A stretch of DNA of 64,000 nucleotides from Pseudomonas chlororaphis. Lineage in GTDB: Bacteria; Pseudomonadota; Gammaproteobacteria; Pseudomonadales; Pseudomonadaceae. A program made the position numbers and the translations under genes. Position 1 is the first letter of the stretch. Each line of letters begins with the position of its first letter. The DNA is taken from positions 1-64,000 of the forward strand of contig NZ_MSCT01000008.1 in assembly GCF_001921865.1 (NCBI RefSeq), in the 5' to 3' direction. Under the pieces are notes generated by a model. It saw only the letters and a program-made list of their open reading frames with translations, did not search any database and was not told where the DNA came from. Below, piece by piece: positions 30,558 through 40,011 of the stretch.

Positions 30558-31145
30558 TCAGTGGTGGCGGGGCTTGAGAATGGCCGGTTTTTCGTCCGGC
30601 GCGTTGCACAGCAGGTACAGCGCGGTCAGCGCTTCGGGGATCTGCACGATCATGTCGTCCATCAGGTTGGCATCGCTGGCGATGTCGGAGAACTCGGGTT
30701 GTTCGTCGAACAGACCAGAGCCGACCATGATCGGCAGGAGCATCTCGCTGACTTCTTCCTCGGCGGTCTCGAACCAGGCCGCTTCGCGCAGGAACACGCC
30801 CTCCATGAAGCCGATGCACCAGCCGCGCAGGTCGGAGTCGTCCGGATCGTCGCCGAGGTCGAGCTCGCATGGCAGCTCGAACTCTTCGTCGGAGGCCAGC
30901 TGGCGGGCGATATGGGCCTTGAGGGCAATCAGGGTGGACTCGATTTCTTCGCGCTGGGCGGCGTCGCTGTAATGCGGTTCCTCGGCGAACAGGGCGTCGA
31001 TCCATTCACGGTCCGGCACGCTTTCGGAACAGATCGACAGCGCCGTCAGGTAGCCGTGGGCGGCCACATAGTCCAGCGCCTCGTCATGCAGCTCGTCGGC
31101 GTCGAGGAAGGCTTGCAGGCGGGTTAGTTGCTCAGCGAAGGACAT
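30558..31145 (-). CDS. UPF0149/YecA-YgfB family protein
   Basis: A 195-aa acidic cytoplasmic protein with the all-helical UPF0149 fold: LHDEALDYVAAHGYLTALSICSE at the N-terminus and the diagnostic LRGWCIGFMEGVFLREAAWF near residues 105-125. The usual C-terminal SEC-C zinc motif of longer YecA proteins is absent, which places it with the short form. AAGG precedes the ATG. Function unknown; no catalytic residues are recognisable. Confidence 0.85.
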   Translation of the reverse strand: MSFAEQLTRLQAFLDADELHDEALDYVAAHGYLTALSICSESVPDREWIDALFAEEPHYSDAAQREEIESTLIALKAHIARQLASDEEFELPCELDLGDDPDDSDLRGWCIGFMEGVFLREAAWFETAEEEVSEMLLPIMVGSGLFDEQPEFSDIASDANLMDDMIVQIPEALTALYLLCNAPDEKPAILKPRHH

Positions 31146-31578
31146 TGAAGACTACCTTGGGGAATAAACGATGCTGAATTCTAGGCCTTCTTGAGCGCCC
31201 AGGCCAGCCGCAGCGCAGATTTGCGCGGTTCCAGGGTTTGCAGGAAAAGTCGGTGAGCGAAGGCCAGTAGAGCAAACAGGCGAGGAACGGCTGGGGTCGC
31301 ATCCGACTTTAGGCTCCTAAATGAGCATTCCGAGCCTGTTTCTGCGTAACGCCGAAGGCGCCCAGCACGCAGCCACTTTTCGTGCAGAGCCTGAAGGTTA
31401 CCGGCGGTCCATAGTCGACCCCTTCGTCGGCAAGCGCTCGGGTATACTTGCGCGTTTTGTGATGCCCGGCAGGCGCCGTGACGGTCCCGGAAAAGTCCGC
31501 TAACGGATTTACCCGTGAAAACCTTGGTCTTTTCGGCCAGCCTGCACTCAGGGATTTCAGCGATTTTTGGAGTTTTTC
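31146..31578. other. Intergenic region between the UPF0149 gene and recQ
   Basis: 433 bp between divergent starts. No open frame with a ribosome-binding site, no REP and no strong terminator was found. GGTATACTTGCG near 31441 contains a reasonable -10 (TATACT) for rightward transcription to recQ, without a good -35. Confidence 0.5.
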
Positions 31579-33705
31579 ATGCTCGAACAGGCTCAACGCG
31601 TCCTCAAGGACATCTTCGGCTACGAGAGTTTCCGTGGCCGCCAGGGTGCGATCATTGAGCGCGTGGCCAGCGGCGGCGACGCCCTGGTGCTGATGCCTAC
31701 TGGCGGCGGCAAGTCCCTGTGTTTCCAGGTTCCGGCCTTGCTGCGCGAGGGGCTGGCGGTGGTGGTGTCGCCGCTGATCGCGCTGATGGACGACCAGGTC
31801 GCCACCCTGGAGGAACTCGGCGTCGCCGCGGCGGCGCTGAACTCCACCCTGAGCGCCGAGCAGCAGCGCGACTTGGCTGCGCGCATTCGTCGCGGTGAAG
31901 TGAAGATGCTCTACCTGGCGCCGGAGCGCCTGGTGCAGCCGCGGATGCTGGCGTTCCTGCAGAACCTGGATATCGCCCTGTTTGCCATCGACGAAGCGCA
32001 TTGCGTATCCCAGTGGGGGCATGACTTCCGCCCGGAATACCTGCAACTGGGGCAGTTGGCCCAGATGTTTCCCCAGGTGCCGCGCATCGCCTTGACCGCC
32101 ACCGCCGACAAGCGTACCCGCGAAGAAATCGTCAATCGCCTGCATTTGCAGGACGCCGAGCGCTTTCTCTCCAGCTTCGACCGGCCGAACATCTTCTATC
32201 GCATCGTTCCCAAGGAGCAACCGCGCAAGCAGTTGCTGGCGTTCCTCAACGAACGGCGCAGCGACGCCGGCATTGTCTACTGCCTGTCGCGCAAGAAGGT
32301 CGACGAAGTCTCGGCCTTTCTCTGCGAGCAGGGTTTTCCGGCGCTGCCGTACCACGCCGGGCTGCCCAGCGAACTGCGGGCCTATCACCAGAAGCGTTTC
32401 CTCAACGAGGAAGGGCTGATCATGGTCGCGACCATTGCCTTCGGCATGGGCATCGACAAATCCAACGTGCGCTTCGTCGCGCACCTGGATCTGCCCAAGT
32501 CCCTCGAGGCCTATTACCAGGAAACCGGGCGTGCCGGGCGCGACGGCTTGCCGGCGGATGCCTGGATGGCCTACGGCCTGCAAGACGTGCTGATGCTCAA
32601 GCAGATGCTGCAGAACTCCGAGGGCGACGAACGCCACAAGCGCCTGGAACAGCACAAGCTCGACGCCATGCTGGCGCTGTGCGAGGAAACCCGCTGCCGC
32701 CGCCAGACCCTGCTGGCCTATTTCGACGAAGACATGCCGCAGCCTTGCGGCCATTGCGACAACTGTGTCGATGGCGTGCAGACCTGGGATGCCACCGAGC
32801 CGGCGCGCCAGGCGCTGTCGGCGATCTATCGCACCGGCCAGCGTTATGGCGTCGGCCACCTGGTGGACGTGCTGCTGGGCAAGGACACGGAAAAGGTCCG
32901 CAGCTTCGGCCATCAGCACCTTTCCGTATTCGGCGTCGGCAAGGCGCGCAGCGAAGGCGAATGGCGCTCGCTGTTCCGCCAACTGGTGGCCCGCGGCCTG
33001 GTGGATATCGACCTGGAAGGCTACGGCAGCCTGCGCTTGAGTGACAGCTGCCGGCCGCTGCTCAAGGGCGAGGTGAGCCTGGAGCTGCGCCGTGACATAA
33101 AGCCGCAGGCCGCGGCCAAGAGCAGCACCAGCCACGCCAGCCAACTGGTGCGTGGCGAGGAGCGCGAACAGTGGGAAGCCTTGCGCGCCTTGCGGCGCAA
33201 GCTGGCGGAGGAGCATGGCGTGCCGCCTTATGTCATTTTCCCCGACTCCACCTTGCTCGAAATGCTCCGCAGTCAGCCCGGCTCCCTGGCGGAAATGGCC
33301 CAGGTCAGCGGCGTCGGCGCGCGCAAGCTGGAGCGTTACGGCGAGGCCTTCCTCGAAGTGCTGGGTGGCCAGGCCGAGACGCCGAAAGTGGTCGCCGACA
33401 TTCGCCACGAACTGATGACCCTGGCCCGCGCCGGCATGACGCCGGTGCAGATCGCCGGGCAGTTGCAGTGCTCGGAAAAGAACGTTTACACCATGCTCGC
33501 CGAAGCCGTGGGCAAGCAGCAATTGTCCCTGGAACAGGCGCTGGATCTGCCGGAAGACTTGCTCGGGGAGATCCAGGACGCTTTCCTCGACGGTGAAGGC
33601 GAGCTGCCTGCGGTGAGCGAAGTGGCCGAGCTGTTCGCCGGCCGCGTGCCTGAGGGCGTGTTGTATTGCGTGCGTGCGGCGCTGGAGTCGGAATTCGAAA
33701 TGTGA
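31579..33705 (+). CDS. recQ: ATP-dependent DNA helicase RecQ
   Basis: A 3'-5' DNA helicase for recombination and fork repair. The 708-aa protein has helicase motif I (MPTGGGKSL, about 48-56), the DEAH box followed by the RecQ aromatic-rich loop ([17 protein letters not shown]), motif VI ([12 protein letters not shown]), the RQC zinc cysteines (CEETRCRR...CGHCDNC), a winged-helix region and an HRDC domain (about 520-600). ATG at 31579 has GGAG 6 bases upstream. The C-terminal extension after HRDC resembles that of E. coli-type RecQ but is longer. Confidence 0.96.
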   Translation: MLEQAQRVLKDIFGYESFRGRQGAIIERVASGGDALVLMPTGGGKSLCFQVPALLREGLAVVVSPLIALMDDQVATLEELGVAAAALNSTLSAEQQRDLAARIRRGEVKMLYLAPERLVQPRMLAFLQNLDIALFAIDEAHCVSQWGHDFRPEYLQLGQLAQMFPQVPRIALTATADKRTREEIVNRLHLQDAERFLSSFDRPNIFYRIVPKEQPRKQLLAFLNERRSDAGIVYCLSRKKVDEVSAFLCEQGFPALPYHAGLPSELRAYHQKRFLNEEGLIMVATIAFGMGIDKSNVRFVAHLDLPKSLEAYYQETGRAGRDGLPADAWMAYGLQDVLMLKQMLQNSEGDERHKRLEQHKLDAMLALCEETRCRRQTLLAYFDEDMPQPCGHCDNCVDGVQTWDATEPARQALSAIYRTGQRYGVGHLVDVLLGKDTEKVRSFGHQHLSVFGVGKARSEGEWRSLFRQLVARGLVDIDLEGYGSLRLSDSCRPLLKGEVSLELRRDIKPQAAAKSSTSHASQLVRGEEREQWEALRALRRKLAEEHGVPPYVIFPDSTLLEMLRSQPGSLAEMAQVSGVGARKLERYGEAFLEVLGGQAETPKVVADIRHELMTLARAGMTPVQIAGQLQCSEKNVYTMLAEAVGKQQLSLEQALDLPEDLLGEIQDAFLDGEGELPAVSEVAELFAGRVPEGVLYCVRAALESEFEM

Positions 33706-33778
33706 GGGCTTTGGCGGCAAGATGTAACGATTCAGTTCATACCAAGCCTTGCCTCAGGGCAACTGTCATGCTTAGCTG

Positions 33779-33791
33779 ACTAATAATTAGT
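33779..33791. promoter_or_regulatory. AT-rich palindrome upstream of the MarR-family gene
   Basis: ACTAATAATTAGT is a perfect 13-bp palindrome (6+1+6) 38 bases before the MarR start, in an AT-rich stretch unlike the flanking coding DNA. MarR proteins typically bind such sites to repress their own genes; assignment is inference. Confidence 0.45.
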
Positions 33792-33828
33792 TTTCCTTAA
33801 TTTTCAGTCTACTAACCATGAGTTGTTT

Positions 33829-34263
33829 ATGTCGTTAACCGATCAACACCGTTTTGGCATGCAGTTGGCGCAAATGTCCCGAGGCTGGCGCGCCGAACTG
33901 GATCGTCGTCTGGCCGGACTTGGCCTGTCCCAGGCTCGCTGGCTGGTACTGCTGCACCTCGCCCGCTTCGATGAAGCCCCCACCCAGCGTGAACTTGCCC
34001 AGAGTGTCGGCGTCGAAGGACCGACCCTGGCGCGGCTGCTCGACAGCCTGGAAACCCAGGGGCTGGTGCAACGGCAGGCGGTGGTCGAGGATCGCCGAGC
34101 GAAGAAGATCGTTCTGTGCCCCCCGGCGCTGCCCTTGATCGAACAGATCGAAACCATTGCCACGGCCTTGCGTCATGAGTTGTTCGTCGGTGTCGATGAA
34201 GAAGACATGCGGGTCTGCATGCGGGTTCACGCGCATATCCTGGCCAATCTGGAAAAGTCTTGA
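33829..34263 (+). CDS. MarR/SlyA-family transcriptional regulator
   Basis: A 144-aa winged-helix dimeric regulator. The core helix-turn-helix and wing are seen at about 45-95 (TQRELAQSVGVEGPTLARLLDSLETQGLVQRQAVVEDRRAKKIVLCPP), including the usual acidic-arginine wing DRRAKKI. ATG at 33829 is preferred to TTG at 33823; its ribosome-binding site is weak. It is followed by the fimV-like gene on the same strand, matching the PA3341-PA3340 order. Ligand and targets unknown; the palindrome upstream suggests autorepression. Confidence 0.88.
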   Translation: MSLTDQHRFGMQLAQMSRGWRAELDRRLAGLGLSQARWLVLLHLARFDEAPTQRELAQSVGVEGPTLARLLDSLETQGLVQRQAVVEDRRAKKIVLCPPALPLIEQIETIATALRHELFVGVDEEDMRVCMRVHAHILANLEKS

Positions 34264-34326
34264 GGCATAACTGACGCCACGGATTTTTGAGCGGGCGACA
34301 CCGGCAGACTATAAGAAATACCAGGT

Positions 34327-34364
34327 CCACAGCGGCATGCGCAGCCAGCGTATCGCCGCTGTGG
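34327..34364 (+). other. Strong hairpin in front of the fimV-like gene
   Basis: CCACAGCGGC (34327-34336) and GCCGCTGTGG (34355-34364) form a perfect 10-bp stem with an 18-nt loop, ending 28 bases before the ATG at 34393. It may terminate marR transcripts (only a weak TTTCGGTTCTT follows) or structure the leader of the next gene. Confidence 0.5.
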
Positions 34365-34392
34365 TCGCTTTCGGTTCTTACAAAGGATGCCC

Positions 34393-35622
34393 ATGTTCCA
34401 GAGTCTGTTGGCCGTTGCCCGCCGCCCCGTCCGTTTGCCCCGCATCGGGACTGCGCGTCCCATGCTCTTGTTGGCCATTCTGTATGCGCCGCTGGCGTCA
34501 GCGGTAGGGCTGGGCGAAATCACCGTGCATTCGGCCCTGAACCAGCCTCTGGAGGCCCAGATTGCCTTGGTGCAGGCCCAAGGGCTGGGCGAGGGCGAGC
34601 TGACGGTCAGCCTGGCGACAGCCAGCGAATTCAAGCAGGCGGGCCTCGAGCGTTTGCCGTTTCTCGACGATTTGCGTTTCACCCCGATCCTGCGCGGAGA
34701 ACACAGCGTGATCCGGGTCGCGTCGAGCAAGCCGGTGAACGAGCCTTTCCTGGATTTCCTGTTGCAAGTGAACCAGGCCAACGGCCGGCAATTGCGTGAA
34801 TACACGTTGTTGATCGATCCCCCTGGAAGCCCCGAGATCGTGCCGGCCCCGGCCCCGATCTCGGAGGTGGCGAGCGCTGAACCGGCGACGGTCACCCAGG
34901 CTCCGCCCCCAGCGGCCAGGGCGGTCGATCTTGCAGCCGAAAAACTGGCGCAAGCCTTGCGGACCAACCAGCAATTGCAAAGCCAGGCCCAGGAGTTGCA
35001 GGACAAGTTGCAGGTGCGCGATGAACAACTAGCGCGCCAGCAGCAACAGCTGGCGGAGCTGCAACGGCAGTTGAGCGAGCTGCGCAACACCCCCGCCGAG
35101 CAACCGGCATCCGCTGCTCCCGTCGCCGTCCGCCCATCCCAGCCGGCCGAGCCGGCGCCGCAAACCGAGGGTTCGAATTCCGGGTTGCTGGTGGCGGCAG
35201 TGTTGCTTGCTGCGTTGCTGGTGCTGCTGGTCATGCGTCGTCGCCGTCAGGCCGCGACCTTGGTGGGTACGCCCGGCACCGCACCGATCAGGCCCGACCG
35301 TCAGCCGTCGCCGCCCCTGGCCAGTGCTGTCGCGCCAGTGGCTGTCCAGGAGCCGCTCAGCTCAACGCCGCCGATGGCCCCGGCGCCGTCCGCGCCTGTG
35401 GTGGGCGAGCGACAGGCCGAACGCGAGTCGTCGATCGATGTCGACTGGGACCTGATCGCCCCCGACGAACTTGACCGCGCGGCGCAAGCGCCAACCGTCG
35501 AGCCAGTGCCGTTCAATGCCGACGCCATTACCTGGCGCCTGGAGGAAGTCGACGCGCCCGACGCCACCCCCAAGGCAGAAGCCGACGCCCAGGCTCAGAA
35601 GGTCTGGCCGAGGTTGAGGTAG
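34393..35622 (+). CDS. FimV-like N-terminal domain membrane protein
   Basis: A 409-aa protein with an N-terminal signal/anchor (about 18-38), then the FimV N-terminal domain (GLGEITVHSALNQPLEAQIALV ... SEFKQAGLERLPFLDDLRF), a Pro/Ala linker, a coiled coil (about 175-235, Gln-rich), a transmembrane helix (about 260-280, LLVAAVLLAALLVLLVMRRRR) and an acidic cytoplasmic tail. Full-length FimV proteins are much longer, with a TPR domain at the C-terminus; that part is missing here. AAGG precedes the second ATG, hence the start. Its last 28 bases overlap the 3' end of convergent plpD. It resembles PA3340 by position. Confidence 0.82.
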   Translation: MFQSLLAVARRPVRLPRIGTARPMLLLAILYAPLASAVGLGEITVHSALNQPLEAQIALVQAQGLGEGELTVSLATASEFKQAGLERLPFLDDLRFTPILRGEHSVIRVASSKPVNEPFLDFLLQVNQANGRQLREYTLLIDPPGSPEIVPAPAPISEVASAEPATVTQAPPPAARAVDLAAEKLAQALRTNQQLQSQAQELQDKLQVRDEQLARQQQQLAELQRQLSELRNTPAEQPASAAPVAVRPSQPAEPAPQTEGSNSGLLVAAVLLAALLVLLVMRRRRQAATLVGTPGTAPIRPDRQPSPPLASAVAPVAVQEPLSSTPPMAPAPSAPVVGERQAERESSIDVDWDLIAPDELDRAAQAPTVEPVPFNADAITWRLEEVDAPDATPKAEADAQAQKVWPRLR

Positions 35623-37784
35623 ACCGCTTTCTGGTTGTCGTCGTTGAAGCCATAACTGAAGTTCAGCGGCCCCAGCGGCGTGTCGAAACCGAGGAAGATG
35701 CTGGCGGCGTTGATGTAGCCGCTGTCGAACTCGTTATCGTTGTTCCAGGCCCGGCCGCGCTCCAGCGAGCCGCCGATGTACAGCGGGAAGTCCAGGGGCA
35801 AGTAGGAGCGCGGGGTCAGGCGCCGGTAGTAGACCGCTCGCATCAGGCTGATGTTCTGGCCCGAAATGGCATCTTCGCGAAAGCCCGACAACTGCCGGGC
35901 GCCGCCGAGCACGAAGCTTGAGGTCACTACTTCGGCGTCGTCGAGGGTGCGGCCATAACGCCCGCCGAGAATAAAGGTGTTCGGGCCGCTGCTCAGGGCC
36001 TTGTCCAGCTTGAACTCCCATTGGCGGTAGCGCTTGTCCGAACCCAGGCTCGGCTCGAACTGGCGCAGCGACAGGCCGATGTCCTCGCCCTCGTGGGGGA
36101 AGTAGACATTGTCCAGGGAGTCGAACGAGTAACGCAGCTCGTAGTAACCCTCGTTGAAGCTTTCGCTGGGCAGGTCCTGGTCGCCGACGCGTACGTCGGC
36201 CTTGCCCCAGGCTTCGCCGACGCCAAAGCGGATCTCGCCGCTGTTGCCGATCTGGCGTCCGATGTTGAGGCCGAAACCGTAGCGCTCCAGGCGGTATTCG
36301 GCGATCGGGTCGTTATCGAGCACGGCTTCGATGTTCTGCGATTCGATACCGATATAAGGCGCGATGAAATAGCGCGAACCGACATCCAGCGGCTGGTAGA
36401 ACTCGCTGTAGAGTTCCTGCTGATCGCCGATCTGCACCCGGGTCAGCCATTCGGCGCCGAGGCTGTTGATGCCGTTGACCCTATAGCTGGCGCCCAGGTT
36501 GAAGGCGCTGTCGCCGCGCATGTCGTCGGACAAGTTGAGCCCCAGGCGCAGGTAGTCGGTACCGCTGCGCTTGCCTCGGGCGTTGATCACCAGGGTATGG
36601 TCGTCGCCCTTGTGGACCACGCGGTATTGCACCTGCTCGAAGTAGTCCAGGCCGTAGAGCGTACCCATGTCGGTCTGCAGTCGGCCGAGGTCGAGGGGCT
36701 CGCCGATATGCTGGCGGATGTAGTAGCGGATCACGTCGTCGCTGACCTTGGAGTCGTTTTCCACCTTGATCGCGGTGATGATCGGTGTGCGTTGGCCGGG
36801 CGCCCGTGCGGCGCTGAGCTCGGCATCCATGGGTTCGGCCTGGCGCAATGGTGCCAGGCGGGCGTCGAGGATGCGGGTGGCGCGGTAACCGGCGTCGATC
36901 ATTTCCTGGGCGCGGCCGAAATCGGTGACCCCGAAACTGGCCAGGGGCGGCTGGATCAGCACGTCGCTCTTGTGCAGGGTCGCCAGTTGCTCTTCGGAGT
37001 TGCGGCGGGTCATCAGGGTGATCGACTGGTTCAGCACATCGACCACGGTCGCCAACTGCTTGCGCGAACGTAGCGGGGTGCCGATGTCGACCACGATGGC
37101 GATGTCCACGCCCATGTCACGGGCGACGTCCAGCGGAATATTGTCGGTCATGCCGCCGTCCACCAGCAGCCGGCCGTCCAGCTCCACCGGGGCGAACACC
37201 GCGGGAATCGACATGCTGGCGCGAATCACCCGGGGCAGGTGGCCCTTGCGAAACACCACTTTCTCGCCGCTGGCGATGTCCGTCGCCACCGCGCGGAAGG
37301 GGATCGGCAACTTGTCGAAGTCCCGGGTATCGCTGGCGTGGGCGAGCATGCTTTCCAGGAGCAGGGCGAGGTTCTGGCCCTGGATGACCCCCAGCGGCAG
37401 GCCGAGGCTGCCGTCGTCGCGGAAGCTGAGCTTCTGTTTCACCAGGAAGTCGCGGTCGTCCTGCTTGCGGCGAAACGGCACGTCTTCCCGGGGCGGGGCG
37501 TCCGACAGCGCCTGTTGCCAGTCGATACCCAGGGCCAGTTTTTCCAGTTCGTCGATCTTGTAGCCCGAGGCATACAGCCCGCCAATCACCGCGCCCATGC
37601 TGGTGCCGGCGATCGCGTCGATCTTCACGCCTTGCTCTTCCAGGGCCTTGAGCACGCCGATATGCGCCAGGCCACGGGCGGCGCCGCCGGACAGCACCAG
37701 GCCGACCTTCGGCCGTGGCGCCTCGGCGGCATGCAGGAACACGGGGAGCAAACACAGGAGCAGGCAGGACAGCAAACGACGCAT
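35595..37784 (-). CDS. plpD: Patatin-like phospholipase with POTRA and beta-barrel (type Vd autotransporter) PlpD
   Basis: A 729-aa secreted lipase fused to its own transporter. Order: signal peptide (1-21, LLSCLLLCLLPVFLHAAEA), patatin domain with oxyanion motif LSGGAARG (31-38), nucleophile S62 in GTSMG and the DGG dyad aspartate D209, a POTRA domain (about 345-425) and a 16-strand-type barrel ending in F (NLGQTF). ATG at 37784 is used; the preceding GTG is one codon upstream. P. aeruginosa PlpD (PA3339) has this architecture and a similar neighbourhood. Confidence 0.94.
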   Translation of the reverse strand: MRRLLSCLLLCLLPVFLHAAEAPRPKVGLVLSGGAARGLAHIGVLKALEEQGVKIDAIAGTSMGAVIGGLYASGYKIDELEKLALGIDWQQALSDAPPREDVPFRRKQDDRDFLVKQKLSFRDDGSLGLPLGVIQGQNLALLLESMLAHASDTRDFDKLPIPFRAVATDIASGEKVVFRKGHLPRVIRASMSIPAVFAPVELDGRLLVDGGMTDNIPLDVARDMGVDIAIVVDIGTPLRSRKQLATVVDVLNQSITLMTRRNSEEQLATLHKSDVLIQPPLASFGVTDFGRAQEMIDAGYRATRILDARLAPLRQAEPMDAELSAARAPGQRTPIITAIKVENDSKVSDDVIRYYIRQHIGEPLDLGRLQTDMGTLYGLDYFEQVQYRVVHKGDDHTLVINARGKRSGTDYLRLGLNLSDDMRGDSAFNLGASYRVNGINSLGAEWLTRVQIGDQQELYSEFYQPLDVGSRYFIAPYIGIESQNIEAVLDNDPIAEYRLERYGFGLNIGRQIGNSGEIRFGVGEAWGKADVRVGDQDLPSESFNEGYYELRYSFDSLDNVYFPHEGEDIGLSLRQFEPSLGSDKRYRQWEFKLDKALSSGPNTFILGGRYGRTLDDAEVVTSSFVLGGARQLSGFREDAISGQNISLMRAVYYRRLTPRSYLPLDFPLYIGGSLERGRAWNNDNEFDSGYINAASIFLGFDTPLGPLNFSYGFNDDNQKAVYLNLGQTF

Positions 37785-37855
37785 CACGGATCTCGGGGCG
37801 AGCGATAAAGGCGGCTATTATAACGGCGCCCTTGAGCTCAGGAGTCGGCAACACC

Positions 37856-38143
37856 ATGACAGAACGCAAACCCGAAGTGGTCATCACCTATTGCACCCAG
37901 TGCCAGTGGCTGCTGCGCGCCGCCTGGTTGGCCCAGGAACTGCTGAGTACCTTCAGCGATGACCTGGGCAAAGTGGCGCTGGAGCCGGCCATCGGCGGGA
38001 CCTTCCGCATTACCTGCGATGGCGTGCAGATCTGGGAGCGCAAGGCCGATGGCGGTTTTCCCGAGGCCAAGGTGCTCAAGCAGCGGGTGCGCGACCAGAT
38101 CGATCCGCAGCGCGACCTCGGTCATAACGACCGAACTCAGTGA
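37856..38143 (+). CDS. SelT/SelW/SelH-family (Rdx) thioredoxin-like protein
   Basis: A 95-aa small redox protein with the CxxC motif at C13-C16 (VITYCTQCQWLL), where eukaryotic homologues have selenocysteine, followed by the family pattern GGTFRITCDGVQIWERKADGGFPEAKVLKQRVRD. AGGAG lies upstream of ATG at 37856. It is divergent from plpD and its last 7 bases overlap the end of the convergent EamA transporter gene. Physiological partner unknown. Confidence 0.88.
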   Translation: MTERKPEVVITYCTQCQWLLRAAWLAQELLSTFSDDLGKVALEPAIGGTFRITCDGVQIWERKADGGFPEAKVLKQRVRDQIDPQRDLGHNDRTQ

Positions 38144-39027
38144 GAGGCGGCTTCGGCGGCCACGTTTTTTTTGCTTGAGCCAGACAGGCTGCTGGACACC
38201 ACGATGGCGAGGATGATCAAGGCGCCGCCGAGCAGCATGCGCAGGGTCGGGGTCTCGCCGAACAGCAGCCAGGCCACGGTAATTCCGTAGACCGGCTCCA
38301 GGGCGAACACCACCGCCGCGGTACGCGCTTTGATCACCGCCAGGCTGGCGACGAACAGGCTGTGGGCCAGGCCCGTGCAGAAGATTCCGAGCAGGCTGAT
38401 CCACAACCAGTCGATGGCGCGTACCTCGCTCAGCCCGGGCGCCGCCACCGGCAGCAGGCACAAGGCAACCACCACGTTCTGGCACAGCGCGGCCTGCACC
38501 GCGGGAATGCGTGCGGAGCTGGCGCGATTGTTCAGCGACAGCAACGAGAACAGCAGGCCCGAACCCACGGCCCAGAGCAGCCCGCTGGTGGCTTCGCTGG
38601 CGAGGTCGAAAGCCGGGGTGACCAGCACCAGGCCGACGCTGACCAGGGTCACCAGGACGATTTCGTTGAGGCGGATCCGCTCGCGGAAGATCAGCCCTTC
38701 AAGGACCACCGTGAAGGCCGGGAAGCTGGCGAAACCCAGGGTCGCGATGGCCACGCCGGCGACTTTCACCGCAACGAAGAAGCTCACCCAGTGCCCGGCC
38801 AGCAGCAGGCCGCTGAGCAGCAGGCGGCGCCAGTCGGCGGCTTGCAGGCGCTGCCAGCGGATGCGGCTGGCGAAACGGGCGAAGAACGCCAGGGCCAGCA
38901 CCGCGAACGCGGCGCGACCGAAGACGATGATGGCCGGAGAAGCGGCGGCGAGTTTGCCGAACACGCCGGTGAGGCCGAACATCAATGCGCCGATATGCAG
39001 GGCGCCAAGGGCAGTACGCGGAGTCAT
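38137..39027 (-). CDS. EamA/DMT-family transporter
   Basis: A 296-aa protein with ten predicted transmembrane segments arranged as two EamA repeats (about 8-140 and 150-285). The second repeat ends in the typical ALEPVYGITVAWLLFGETPTLRMLLGGALIILAIV. AAGGA lies 6 bases before ATG at 39027; the longer open frame runs into the AraC gene and is not used. It lies 94 bp downstream of an AraC regulator gene on the same strand, so that regulator is a likely controller. Substrate unknown; members export amino acids or other metabolites. Confidence 0.88.
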   Translation of the reverse strand: MTPRTALGALHIGALMFGLTGVFGKLAAASPAIIVFGRAAFAVLALAFFARFASRIRWQRLQAADWRRLLLSGLLLAGHWVSFFVAVKVAGVAIATLGFASFPAFTVVLEGLIFRERIRLNEIVLVTLVSVGLVLVTPAFDLASEATSGLLWAVGSGLLFSLLSLNNRASSARIPAVQAALCQNVVVALCLLPVAAPGLSEVRAIDWLWISLLGIFCTGLAHSLFVASLAVIKARTAAVVFALEPVYGITVAWLLFGETPTLRMLLGGALIILAIVVSSSLSGSSKKNVAAEAASH

Positions 39028-39121
39028 TGCAATCCTTCTGAACGGTTGAGCGGAACCCGGCCAGTCTAAAAGCCTGGGCAGGACCCGGTCTGTCGCGATC
39101 CTCGCGTTTTTTGTCGACAGC

Positions 39122-39880
39122 CTAGCGGTTGCCCGTGGTGCGGCGCAATTTGCCGGGAGAGACGCCGAATTCGCGCAGCACCGCCGCGGCGAACGCGCTT
39201 TGCGAGCTGTAGCCGACGCGGCTGGCGATTTCGCCGATGGGCAGCTCCGATTCGCGCAACAGGCCGACGGCCCTGTGCAGGCGCCGGCTGCGGATGTAGT
39301 CCATTGGCGTCTGTCCGCATTCGGCGACAAACCGCGCATGCAGGCGGGCGCTGGAGAGCCCGGCGATGCGCGCCAGGTCGGCCACCTGTAGCGGGTGGGC
39401 GACGTGTCGGTCGATATGCTCGTTCAACGCGGCGTAGGGCAGGCGTCGGCCACCGATGCCGGCGGGACGGGCCTGGTTCAGGCTGGCCAGCAACAGCACC
39501 GCGCCTTGCTGGGCAATCAGCGGGTCGTTGACCGGGCTACCGGCCAGCCAGTCGACCAGTTGGCCCTGGGCCGCATCCAGGGGCAGGCGCCCTGGGTTGT
39601 CCAGCAAGCGTCGACTGGCGCCGGCATGCTCGCCCAGCGATTGCACCAGCCATTGTTCGTCGGGCACGTCGAGCACCAGGCAACGGCTGCCGTTGGGGCT
39701 GCCGCAAGCATGATGAGCGCCGGCGGGGACCACCACGAAACTCTGTTGGACCACCTGGCTGCCCCGGCCGTCGACCTCGAAGTCGAGCTGGCCCGACAGG
39801 CCGAACACCAGTTGCGCGTGTTCGTGGCTGTGGACGATCAGATCGTGGCTGTATTGGCGTAGCGTGAGGATCGGTCTCAT
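39122..39880 (-). CDS. AraC-family transcriptional regulator with cupin sensor
   Basis: A 252-aa protein with an N-terminal AraC-ligand cupin (HSHEHAQLVFGLSGQLDFEVDGRGSQV...VPAGAHHACG) and a C-terminal double helix-turn-helix (about 155-248: LQVADLARIAGLSSARLHARFVAECGQTPMDYIRSRRLHRAV and IGEIASRVGYSSQSAFAAAVLREFGVSPGKLR). It is encoded just upstream of the EamA transporter gene on the same strand and probably regulates it. Inducer unknown. Confidence 0.9.
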   Translation of the reverse strand: MRPILTLRQYSHDLIVHSHEHAQLVFGLSGQLDFEVDGRGSQVVQQSFVVVPAGAHHACGSPNGSRCLVLDVPDEQWLVQSLGEHAGASRRLLDNPGRLPLDAAQGQLVDWLAGSPVNDPLIAQQGAVLLLASLNQARPAGIGGRRLPYAALNEHIDRHVAHPLQVADLARIAGLSSARLHARFVAECGQTPMDYIRSRRLHRAVGLLRESELPIGEIASRVGYSSQSAFAAAVLREFGVSPGKLRRTTGNR

Positions 39881-39961
39881 CGCGGTCTCCTTGGCAGAGC
39901 GGCAGTCTACACCTGGCGCTGGCCGGTAGCGGTGTCATCGGACTGCCGTATTTCTGTCACA

Positions 39962-39975
39962 GGCGATTAATCGCC
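39962..39975. promoter_or_regulatory. Perfect 14-bp palindrome upstream of the metallophosphoesterase gene
   Basis: GGCGATTAATCGCC is fully self-complementary and lies 36 bases before the ATG at 40012, between two divergent genes. It may be an operator; the cognate protein is not known. Confidence 0.4.
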
Positions 39976-40011
39976 GGGGTGCAAGCTCGCAAAAAATGTA
40001 GGAGCGTGCCC

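Noticed and set aside
31309..33720. 803-codon minus-strand frame over recQ
   Set aside because: Antisense shadow of a well-conserved helicase; no start signal and no recognisable domain.
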